From: a virus
Virus record (IMG/VR): IMGVR_UViG_3300028610_000061
Span: 1 to 21,644 of that record
DNA length: 21,644 nt
Strand: one strand, 5' to 3'
Shown here piece by piece: positions 1 through 6,581 of this stretch. The notes below the pieces were generated by a model, which saw only the letters and a program-made list of their open reading frames with translations, was not told where the DNA came from and searched no databases. The translations under genes and the position numbers were made by a program. Position 1 is the stretch's first letter. Each line of letters starts with the position of its first letter.

Positions 1-1
1 C

Positions 2-1429
2 GTGATCGAGAGCGCTGACAAGCGCCGGGAGATGGCGCAGGGCAAGACCCATGTGTTCACGTCAGCCCAGAGCAACACGAAGGTGCACCAGCACTTCTTG
101 GATGCCCTCCGGGTTTACTGTAAGCACAAGAACGCGGTGCTGCACATTAGTCGGTTCACCTACAACAAAGCGAGCTTCGGAAAGAAATCAGTGAAGCCCG
201 GCGCAGACACACAGGAAGGCGAAAAGCTATGGTTCGATCCCGCAATAGCCGATCACGTCAGCGACGAGAGCCTCCAGTTGGCCGACGATTTGGTGTGGTG
301 TGGGGAGTTGAATGTTATACCGACGATGAAGCTCCCGCTGACGCAGTTCAAGACCTACACCCGCCAGGACAGCGCGATCATTCCGCATGCCAAGATGGCG
401 ATGGAGAGCGTTCCGACGATGAAGGGCTTCCCCACGAAGATGCTCTACACGACCGGCGCGGTCACGCAGCGGAACTACATCGAGAAGACCGCCGGGCAGG
501 TGGCTGACTTCCATCATGTCTTCGGCGCCGTGATCGTGGAGATCGACGACGACGATACGTGGTGGGTCCGCCAGATCAATGCCAAGAACGACGGCAGCTT
601 CTACGACCTGAACGAATACTTTACGCACAATGCGGTGTTCCCCAACCAGCGTGTGCAGGCTGTGACCCACGGCGATATTCACTGGGACAAGAAAGACAAG
701 GAAATCCTATTGGCTGTGTTCAACGACGGGGGCATCCTTGATACACTGCGCCCGCGTGAGCAGTTCTTCCACGACACTATCGACTTCGCCGCGCGGAACC
801 ACCACAACATCAAGGACGGGCACTTCCTGCACGAGATGCACAAGAAGGGTCTGGACAACGTAGCAGCGGAATTCGAAGGTGTCGGCCAATTCCTGAGCAC
901 AATGGCCTATCGAGAGTGGTCGCATACTGTTATCGTGACTTCGAACCACGATCAGGCCGTAGAGGTATGGCTGCGCAATCACACCGTGTTAACTGATCCC
1001 GTGAACATCAAGTTCTGGCATCGCCTGAATTACTATTGCCACGAGATGATTGATCGCGGCACGGAGCCACGACCCTTCGCCTTCGCCCTATCCAGTGCCC
1101 TGGGCGCTGATGTCCTGAACAACATGACGATGGTGCATGAGGATGACAGCTACCTGATCCTCGACACGATCCAGGCGGGCCTGCACGGGCACCTCGGGCC
1201 GAACGGGGCGCGAGGCGCTCCCAAGAACCTGCGCACGGTGGGCAAAGCCAATACTGCCCATACGCACACCGCAGGGATCGTTGATGGCGTCTACACGACT
1301 GGCCTGTATGCAAAGCTCGACATGGGCTACAACAAGGGCCTGTCCTCGTGGAGCCATTCCCTGATCGTGACGTATCCGAACGCCAAGCGCGCGATCCTGA
1401 CCATCAAGAACGGAAAGGCTTGGAGATGA
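2..1429 (+). CDS. T5 A1-like DNA-transfer/nuclease-type protein, metallophosphoesterase fold (5' end open)
   Basis: The reading frame is open from the left edge of the window, so the GTG at position 2 may be an internal valine and the protein may be longer. The visible 475 residues resemble the phage T5 pre-early protein A1 family: an N-terminal 'THVFTSAQSNT' segment (residues 16-26), a central stretch ending in 'QINAKNDGSFYDLNEYF', then calcineurin-type metal-site motifs. These are D225-x-H227 in 'HGDIHWD', N315-H316-D317 in 'TSNHD', H395-x-H397 and H420-x-H422. In T5, A1 acts at first-step DNA transfer and host DNA breakdown; a similar nuclease or takeover role here is inference. It is followed by an ATGA overlap with the next gene. 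The family match is from memory of family sequences, not a search. The alternative is a generic metallophosphoesterase. Confidence 0.7.
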   Translation: MIESADKRREMAQGKTHVFTSAQSNTKVHQHFLDALRVYCKHKNAVLHISRFTYNKASFGKKSVKPGADTQEGEKLWFDPAIADHVSDESLQLADDLVWCGELNVIPTMKLPLTQFKTYTRQDSAIIPHAKMAMESVPTMKGFPTKMLYTTGAVTQRNYIEKTAGQVADFHHVFGAVIVEIDDDDTWWVRQINAKNDGSFYDLNEYFTHNAVFPNQRVQAVTHGDIHWDKKDKEILLAVFNDGGILDTLRPREQFFHDTIDFAARNHHNIKDGHFLHEMHKKGLDNVAAEFEGVGQFLSTMAYREWSHTVIVTSNHDQAVEVWLRNHTVLTDPVNIKFWHRLNYYCHEMIDRGTEPRPFAFALSSALGADVLNNMTMVHEDDSYLILDTIQAGLHGHLGPNGARGAPKNLRTVGKANTAHTHTAGIVDGVYTTGLYAKLDMGYNKGLSSWSHSLIVTYPNAKRAILTIKNGKAWR

Positions 1430-1968
1430 CAAACGGAGAGAACCGTGTAACGTGGAGCAGGTGCAAATGCTGCTTCACCAACCCATGCGTTTGCTGCACA
1501 CACCTACCTACTTACTTCCCACCGCTCAAGAACCCGGTGCACCGCAAGGTCTACCTGATCGGGAGCCTCCGCAACCCGGAGGTTCCAGACCTGGGCAAGG
1601 TATTGCGTGTGGCGCTGGGCGAGGAGTGGACGGTGTTCGATGACTGGTATGCTGCTGGTCCGGAGGCCGACGACTACTGGCGCACCTACTCGATCAATCG
1701 AGGAGATACCTATGCGACTGCTCTCAAGGGATACGCTGCCCGAAACGTGCAGGCTTTCGACAGAAAGCATCTCAACGAATGCACCCATGCGGTGCTGGTT
1801 CTCCCTGCGGGAAAGAGTGGACATCTTGAACTCGGTCGTTGCATCGGCGCTGGGAAACGAACCATCATCTTCCTCGACGCGGACTACGATAGATGGGATG
1901 TGATGTATGGGCTCGCCGATGCTGTGGTGAGCACCGAGGACGAACTGCTGAAGGAGTTGGAGCGATGA
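1426..1968 (+). CDS. nucleoside 2-deoxyribosyltransferase-like protein with Cys-rich N-terminus
   Basis: The 180-residue protein has a nucleoside 2-deoxyribosyltransferase/DNPH1-like Rossmann-type core from about residue 40: 'KVYLIGSLRN' (41-50), 'VFDDW' (70-74) and 'AGKSGHLELGRCIGAGK' (128-144), where E135 is in the place of the family's catalytic glutamate. Family members cleave or transfer the N-glycosidic bond of deoxynucleosides or nucleoside monophosphates; the substrate here is unknown. Ahead of the core is a cysteine cluster (C13, C15, C16, C21, C23, C24) that fits CxxC-x4-CxxC and is not part of the enzyme fold. The start at 1426 is chosen because it overlaps the upstream stop as ATGA and has GGAAAGG 8 or so bases upstream. 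Its neighbour is a MazZ-like enzyme, which points to deoxynucleotide-pool editing. Confidence 0.75.
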   Translation: MTNGENRVTWSRCKCCFTNPCVCCTHLPTYFPPLKNPVHRKVYLIGSLRNPEVPDLGKVLRVALGEEWTVFDDWYAAGPEADDYWRTYSINRGDTYATALKGYAARNVQAFDRKHLNECTHAVLVLPAGKSGHLELGRCIGAGKRTIIFLDADYDRWDVMYGLADAVVSTEDELLKELER

Positions 1969-2429
1969 ACCGATCAGCCGACCGAGAACGCGAGGCGTGG
2001 AGCCTGCCCTTTTGCACACATTGCAACACTCAACATGACCCCTGCATGCCGTGTCCAATTCCCGGTGATCCACCGAAGTCCTCGCAGGAGTTCAAGGCCG
2101 ATGCAGGAAAGCCGAACCCGACCCTTATGGAGAAAGGTGTTCCGCGCGCTCTGGCCGTGGTGCAGTCTACGCTCGACTACGGGAACCTCAAGTATGAGGC
2201 CCATAGCTGGAAGAAGGTGCCGAACGCCATAGAGCGCTACGACGCTGCCGCACGGCGTCACCGGAACCTGCGCGATCAGGGTGAGACCCACGACCTGGAA
2301 AGCTGGATACACCACCTTGGGCACGAGATCATAAACAATCTCTTCCTGCTGGAACTAATGATCGCCGACGATCCCGGCGGACAGTGGACGACGTTCAATC
2401 GCAATCCACCACAGGAGCACAAGAAATGA
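1965..2429 (+). CDS. MazZ-like dATP/dGTP diphosphohydrolase (DUF5664 type)
   Basis: The 154-residue protein carries the signature of the phage dATP/dGTP diphosphohydrolase family named after MazZ of cyanophage S-2L: 'KADAGKPNPTL' (44-54), 'DYGNLKYEAHSW' (71-82), 'ERYDAAARRH' (90-99), and an all-helical stretch 'DLESWIHHLGHEIINN' (110-125) that is compatible with MazG-like metal-binding acidic positions. MazZ converts dGTP (and dATP) to the monophosphate, feeding PurZ in 2-aminoadenine phages. The N-terminus has C17-x2-C20-x6-C27-x2-C30, likely a metal-binding knuckle outside the catalytic domain. The start is set by the ATGA overlap with the upstream gene; a further ATGA links it to the HD hydrolase downstream. 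Assignment to the family is fairly secure; the Z-DNA role is inference. Confidence 0.75.
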   Translation: MNRSADREREAWSLPFCTHCNTQHDPCMPCPIPGDPPKSSQEFKADAGKPNPTLMEKGVPRALAVVQSTLDYGNLKYEAHSWKKVPNAIERYDAAARRHRNLRDQGETHDLESWIHHLGHEIINNLFLLELMIADDPGGQWTTFNRNPPQEHKK

Positions 2430-3016
2430 CCAGATACGACGATACGGCCGCTGGGTTCGAGACGGACCCAGATCGCGGGCCGTGGACGCAATCGCGGACA
2501 GGGCGCTTTTACCCTCTCGATCCACGGCCGGAAGAGGTAAGCGCGGAGGCAATTATCCATTCTTTGGCGCAAGTGAACCGCTTCGGTGGGCACGCCGACG
2601 AGCCCATCAGCGTGGCGCAACACTCAATGCAGTGCGCCCTGATGGCGTATCGTGATGGCGTATCTTTACCGGAGCAGTATGCGCTCCTGATGCACGACGC
2701 TGCGGAAGCCTATGTCGGCGATATGCAGCGCCCGCTGAAATCCACTTTGATTGAGTTTAAGAGAATTGAGTGGAAAATTTTTGCGGCGATTAAAGTCGCT
2801 CTGGAAATTCCTGACTGCGACCCCGTCCTGATCAAATACTATGACAACAAATCTTGGATGTGGGAGAAGCGGGACTTGTTCACGACTTCGGAAGACCCGT
2901 GGCCACACACTCCGGACATCCCCCTGCCCAGCGAGACCATGCAGGTAATGGATTGGAAGACGGCCAAGAGGCTCATGACGGATATCTACTCAGCTTACAG
3001 GGAGATACTGGGATGA
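2426..3016 (+). CDS. DatZ-like HD-domain deoxynucleotide phosphohydrolase
   Basis: The 196-residue protein is an HD-domain hydrolase of the YfbR/DatZ kind. Visible motifs are 'HSLAQVNRFGGH' (45-56), 'ISVAQHS' (61-67, H66 as first metal ligand), 'LMHDAAEAYVGDM' (88-100, H90-D91 as the HD pair, E94) and a distal aspartate near residue 140. S-2L DatZ removes the triphosphate from dATP so that adenine is kept out of phage DNA; other members are 5'-nucleotidases or dNTPases, so the substrate is unproven. The start at 2426 has AGGAG at 2413-2417 and overlaps the previous stop as ATGA. It sits directly after a MazZ-like gene, as in Z-genome phages. A short stretch inside the gene (2741-2810) is markedly AT-rich. 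Confidence 0.75.
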   Translation: MTRYDDTAAGFETDPDRGPWTQSRTGRFYPLDPRPEEVSAEAIIHSLAQVNRFGGHADEPISVAQHSMQCALMAYRDGVSLPEQYALLMHDAAEAYVGDMQRPLKSTLIEFKRIEWKIFAAIKVALEIPDCDPVLIKYYDNKSWMWEKRDLFTTSEDPWPHTPDIPLPSETMQVMDWKTAKRLMTDIYSAYREILG

Positions 3017-3903
3017 CCAGCAGCATTCAACTCGCCAAGCCCTATACCCCGAAGAAGCTGGAGTTCCCTGTCATGGTGAGCGAGAAGCTCGACGGGGTGC
3101 CTGTCCGCATGGACTTCAGCAAGCGTGGCACCGGATGCTCATGGCTTGCGCGCACTCGGCAGGACAAGCCAGTGCCCAGCGTGAGGGAACAGGTGCGCGC
3201 TCTGTGTGCCCAGTTCGCATCGTTGGAGCGTGAGTGCTTCGACATCACTATCGTAGCCGAGACCACGCACACCGAGAAAGGGATGCCCTTCAAGGACGTC
3301 TCCGGACACGTCAGGCGCCAAGAGCAGAACGACGATCTGGTGCTCAACATCTTCGACGCCAGCGGCGAACAGGCTGAAGATGGCTTCGGTCGGCGCATTG
3401 CATTCGTGGAGAGCGTTATCCGCGGCATGGGTTCGTCCCCCGCATGGAGAATGATCCCGCAAATGATCTGCCGGGACTTCGCCGAACTCGGATGTGCCCT
3501 GAAGGCGTTCACCACTGAGCACGACGGCTGGCTGCCCGAGGGTGCCGTGGTGCGCAACATGAACGAGCTATGGCAGCCCGGCAAGCGCACCTGGGGATAC
3601 CAGAAGTATGTGATCGACCCGACCACGGAAGTCTGGATCACGGGTTACGAGGAAGCACTCAGCGCCACCGGAGAGCGCCTTGGTATGGTCGGCAGACTGA
3701 ACGGCCTATGGTATGACGGTGGCCTCGCTATCAAGGTCGGCGTCGGCCCCGGCAAGCTCACACACAAGGATCGCCGGAACCTGTGGACGATGGGCTGGGC
3801 ACCTGCATGGGCCACTGTGAAATACAAGCGAGACCCGAGCTACGACAAGCTCCGTCAACCCACCTTCCAGCACTGGAGACCAGACCATGAAGAGGATGAA
3901 TGA
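3013..3903 (+). CDS. ATP-dependent DNA ligase, T7 type
   Basis: The 296-residue protein has the nucleotidyltransferase core of ATP-dependent ligases: motif I 'SEKLDGVPVR' (23-32) with K25 as the adenylated lysine, an acidic motif III position at E83 ('VAET'), 'LNIFDAS' (111-117), motif IV 'EGAVVRN' (176-182) and a motif V-like 'GYQKYV' (195-200, K198). The remaining about 90 residues would be the OB-fold domain. It is shorter than T7 gp1.3 (359 residues) but all core motifs are present. It seals nicks in replicating phage DNA. The start at 3013 overlaps the HD gene stop as ATGA and has AGGGAGA upstream; longer in-frame starts would run deep into the HD gene. Confidence 0.9.
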   Translation: MTSSIQLAKPYTPKKLEFPVMVSEKLDGVPVRMDFSKRGTGCSWLARTRQDKPVPSVREQVRALCAQFASLERECFDITIVAETTHTEKGMPFKDVSGHVRRQEQNDDLVLNIFDASGEQAEDGFGRRIAFVESVIRGMGSSPAWRMIPQMICRDFAELGCALKAFTTEHDGWLPEGAVVRNMNELWQPGKRTWGYQKYVIDPTTEVWITGYEEALSATGERLGMVGRLNGLWYDGGLAIKVGVGPGKLTHKDRRNLWTMGWAPAWATVKYKRDPSYDKLRQPTFQHWRPDHEEDE

Positions 3904-4072
3904 CAATCATTACGCGAGAGCCCGGCGTGCCAATGCCGAGTTCGCTGCACGGCAGAGGACCGGCAACTACCTGCGTAGCGATCTGATCGTTGCGCTGGAG
4001 GAGGAGCAGGAGAGACTGGCGCGCGAGGACAGTTTGCCGCAAGCGGTGGACGAGTTCATGGAGGACACATGA
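3887..4072 (+). CDS. small unknown phage protein (61 aa)
   Basis: This short open frame overlaps the ligase gene by 17 bases. It encodes 61 residues, basic at the N-terminus (residues 1-25 rich in Arg/Asn) and strongly acidic and helical afterwards ('IVALEEEQERLAREDS'), with no recognisable domain. The start at 3887 is preferred because GGAGA lies about 8 bases upstream; an ATG at 3896 is possible but its purine run is directly adjacent. An ATGA overlap joins it to the next small gene, which supports that it is translated. Function unknown. Confidence 0.6.
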   Translation: MKRMNDNHYARARRANAEFAARQRTGNYLRSDLIVALEEEQERLAREDSLPQAVDEFMEDT

Positions 4073-4278
4073 CCAGATACACCGATCTGGAACCCGGCGA
4101 AGACGGCTGGACACCATGGATACTGCCCGTGCAGTCCGGTTACAAGCTCGCCTGTTGTGACTGCGGGCTGGTGCACGACATAGACTTTCGTTTTGAAGCC
4201 GGCATGGTTGAGTTCAAGGTCAAACGAAACAACCGGGCAACTGGCGCAATGCGGAGGAGCAAGAGGAGAGAACCATGA
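4069..4278 (+). CDS. small conserved-looking phage protein with CCxC motif (69 aa)
   Basis: The 69-residue protein contains 'GYKLACCDCGLVHDIDF' (24-40) followed by 'VEFKVKRNNRATGAMRR' and a basic tail. Similar short proteins with a CC-x-CGL-x-H core occur as hypothetical proteins in podo- and siphophages (recalled, not searched). Three cysteines and one histidine could bind a metal, but this is inference. It overlaps both neighbours by ATGA, so it is translated with the DNA polymerase, and may be a replication-linked accessory. Function unknown. Confidence 0.65.
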   Translation: MTRYTDLEPGEDGWTPWILPVQSGYKLACCDCGLVHDIDFRFEAGMVEFKVKRNNRATGAMRRSKRREP

Positions 4279-6569
4279 GCTATATGGTCTTCGACAGCGA
4301 GACACAAATACACAAGAGCCGGAAGCGCACGGCTAACCCGTTCGACGCAAGGAACTACGTGGTCATGAGCGGGTGGAAGATCGAGGGTGACGAGCGGTGC
4401 TCTATGCGCTATCACAAGAACCGGGAGAGCAGCCACGAACATCCGCTCTTTATACCCGACAACGTGGACGTGCTTGTCGGCTTCAACATCAAATTCGACT
4501 TGCTTTACGAAATGGTCGCGGGCAATGCGTCGCTCAAGGCGTTCTATAAGCGCGGTGGCCGTGTCTGGTGTTGTCAGTATGCTGAGTATCTACTCAGGGC
4601 ACAGGCACGTAAGTATCAGATGTGCTCCCTCGACCAGATCATTGAAAGCTACGGTGGCCGTAAGAAGATAGACGGTATGAAGGAGTTCTGGAACGCGGGG
4701 GTCCACACATCGGACATCGACCCGGCGCTCGTCGAGGACTACCTGATCGGCACCGAGGAGGAACTCCGGAACTCAGGCGACATCGGCAACACTGAGCTTG
4801 TCTATCTCGGGCAGATCGAGGAAGCCGAGGCGCTGGGCATGACAGCCGCCATACACGCAAGAATGGACGGTCTATGCGCAACTACTGAGATGGAGTTCAA
4901 CGGCTGCATGATCGACCGCGCCCGAGCCCGTGAGGACTTGGGGAAGCTGGCTGTGAAACAGACCGCTGCTGGCTTGATGCTTAACACATACACGAAGACG
5001 ATCCCCGAGGAGGTGGGTTTCTCTTGGACGTCACCGATTGACAAGAGCGTGATCATCTTCGGTGGCCGTATCCGATACGAGAAGTCGGCTACCTATATCG
5101 ACCCGAACACGGGCAAGGACGCCCGGTTGGTGGCCACGGAGAGATGGCCGCTGTTCGGGGGCAATGCGGTCAATCCCCGGCGCTGCACTTGGAGCGAAAG
5201 CCAACAGTGCTGGGCGCATCCCGCTGGACACGGGCAGCCGTGGCACAGGCAGGACTGCTATGTGTCTGGCAAGAAGAAGGGTGAGCCCAAATACAAGAAC
5301 GCCAAGGGCTGGGGCGAGAAGAAGACGAAGATACAGGATTTCTTCTATGACCTACCCGGCTACACCGAGGGCCGCAAGGAGTGGGAGACCGCTCGCCTCG
5401 ACGGCGCAGGCAACGCTTGCTACGGCACTGGCGAGGACGTGATGGACGTGATCCTGAAGCGCGACATCCCGTTCCTCCAGACCCTCAAGGAATACTCCTC
5501 GCTCGTGAAAGAGATCGGCACTTATTACGTCAAAGCCGACGACAAGGGCAACCTGTCGGGGATGCTGACTTGTGTCGGCCCGGATGGTATCATCCACCAC
5601 AAGCTGAACCACAACACGACCGTGACCACCCGGCTCGCGAGCAGCGATCCGAACCTCCAGAACGTGCCGCGCGGCGACAAGAGCGACGTGAAGGCGATGT
5701 TCATCAGCAGGTTCCCGAACGGGGTCATGGGCGAGCTTGACTACAGCCAGCTTGAGGTGGTTGTGCAGGGTCTGCTGTCGCTCGACAAGAACCTTTGCCG
5801 CGATCTTAACGACAGGATCGACTTCCACTGCAAGCGCGTGGCCCTCAAGAACGGGTGCAGCTACACCGACGCACTCTACTGGTGCAAGGACGAGACCTAC
5901 AGCCAGTTCGCGTGGTGGAAGGCCGAGCGCACCAAGTGCAAAATCTTCAGCTTCCAGCGGGCCTATGGCGCCGGAGCCACGACGATCTCTGACGAGACGG
6001 GGATGCCTGTCCAAGAGGTCAAGGACTTGATGGTCGAGGAGGACAAAGAATACCCCGGCGTAGTCGCCTTCAACGCCGCTGTCGAGCGCGCAGTGATCCA
6101 ATCAGCGGAGTGGTTCCGTGACGGCCAGCGCGGCTGGCGACCCTTCAGGCGAGGTGAATGGCAGGCTCCCACCGGCACGATCTACTCGTGGCGCTCATGG
6201 GATGCCAAGAAGTGGCAACGCGAGAAGGGCATCGTCGAGAGCTTCTCTCCACCAGAGATGAAGAACTACCCCGTCCAAGGCACGGGCGGTGAGATCGTGC
6301 AGATGACACTCGGCGTCCTATGGCGCTGGTTCGTGGCCAACGACAACTTCGGTGGGCTCGCACTCCTGGTGAACACCGTGCACGATTGTGTCTGGGTCGA
6401 CATGCACCCTGATGTGGTGGCTGTCGTCATACCCGGCATGAAGAAGATCATGGAGGCTGTGCCACAGCTTCTGAAACTCAAGTTCGGCATAGATTGTCCG
6501 GTGCCCTTCCCCGTAGATGCGGAGACGGGGCCGAACATGCTGGACCTACACCACTACGACATAGCATAG
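4275..6569 (+). CDS. DNA polymerase, PolA family (3'-5' exonuclease plus polymerase)
   Basis: The 764-residue protein has an N-terminal 3'-5' exonuclease: Exo I 'FDSET' (D7, E9), Exo II 'GFNIKFD' (N71, D75) and Exo III around D169 ('GDIGNTELVY'). The polymerase domain follows: 'TTRLASSDPNLQNVP' (451-465), motif A 'ELDYSQLE' (D489), motif B R552/K556/F560/Y564-G565, motif C 'VHDCVWVD' (H703, D704). A lysine/glycine/tryptophan-rich segment (about 260-360) lies between the domains. In motif C the glutamate of E. coli and T7 'HDE' is C705. There is no 5' nuclease domain; a separate exonuclease gene lies downstream. It is the replicative polymerase. A DpoZ-like preference for 2-aminoadenine is suggested only by the neighbouring MazZ-like and DatZ-like genes. 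The start overlaps the upstream stop as ATGA, with GAGGAGAG upstream. Confidence 0.93.
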   Translation: MSYMVFDSETQIHKSRKRTANPFDARNYVVMSGWKIEGDERCSMRYHKNRESSHEHPLFIPDNVDVLVGFNIKFDLLYEMVAGNASLKAFYKRGGRVWCCQYAEYLLRAQARKYQMCSLDQIIESYGGRKKIDGMKEFWNAGVHTSDIDPALVEDYLIGTEEELRNSGDIGNTELVYLGQIEEAEALGMTAAIHARMDGLCATTEMEFNGCMIDRARAREDLGKLAVKQTAAGLMLNTYTKTIPEEVGFSWTSPIDKSVIIFGGRIRYEKSATYIDPNTGKDARLVATERWPLFGGNAVNPRRCTWSESQQCWAHPAGHGQPWHRQDCYVSGKKKGEPKYKNAKGWGEKKTKIQDFFYDLPGYTEGRKEWETARLDGAGNACYGTGEDVMDVILKRDIPFLQTLKEYSSLVKEIGTYYVKADDKGNLSGMLTCVGPDGIIHHKLNHNTTVTTRLASSDPNLQNVPRGDKSDVKAMFISRFPNGVMGELDYSQLEVVVQGLLSLDKNLCRDLNDRIDFHCKRVALKNGCSYTDALYWCKDETYSQFAWWKAERTKCKIFSFQRAYGAGATTISDETGMPVQEVKDLMVEEDKEYPGVVAFNAAVERAVIQSAEWFRDGQRGWRPFRRGEWQAPTGTIYSWRSWDAKKWQREKGIVESFSPPEMKNYPVQGTGGEIVQMTLGVLWRWFVANDNFGGLALLVNTVHDCVWVDMHPDVVAVVIPGMKKIMEAVPQLLKLKFGIDCPVPFPVDAETGPNMLDLHHYDIA

Positions 6570-6572
6570 GAG
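6568..6572 (+). promoter_or_regulatory. Shine-Dalgarno site deciding the start of the 318-aa gene
   Basis: AGGAG overlaps the DNA polymerase stop codon. It directly abuts the ATG at 6573 but lies 9 bases before the ATG at 6582, so the second ATG is the better start. Confidence 0.65.
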
Positions 6573-6581
6573 ATGAACGCT

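Noticed and set aside
5352-6101. 249-codon open frame on the minus strand inside the DNA polymerase gene
   Set aside because: It is antisense to a gene with all polymerase motifs, has no ribosome site or domain, and reflects codon bias in GC-rich DNA.
6573-6575. Alternative ATG for the 318-residue protein
   Set aside because: The AGGAG site directly abuts it, leaving no spacer; the ATG at 6582 has proper spacing.
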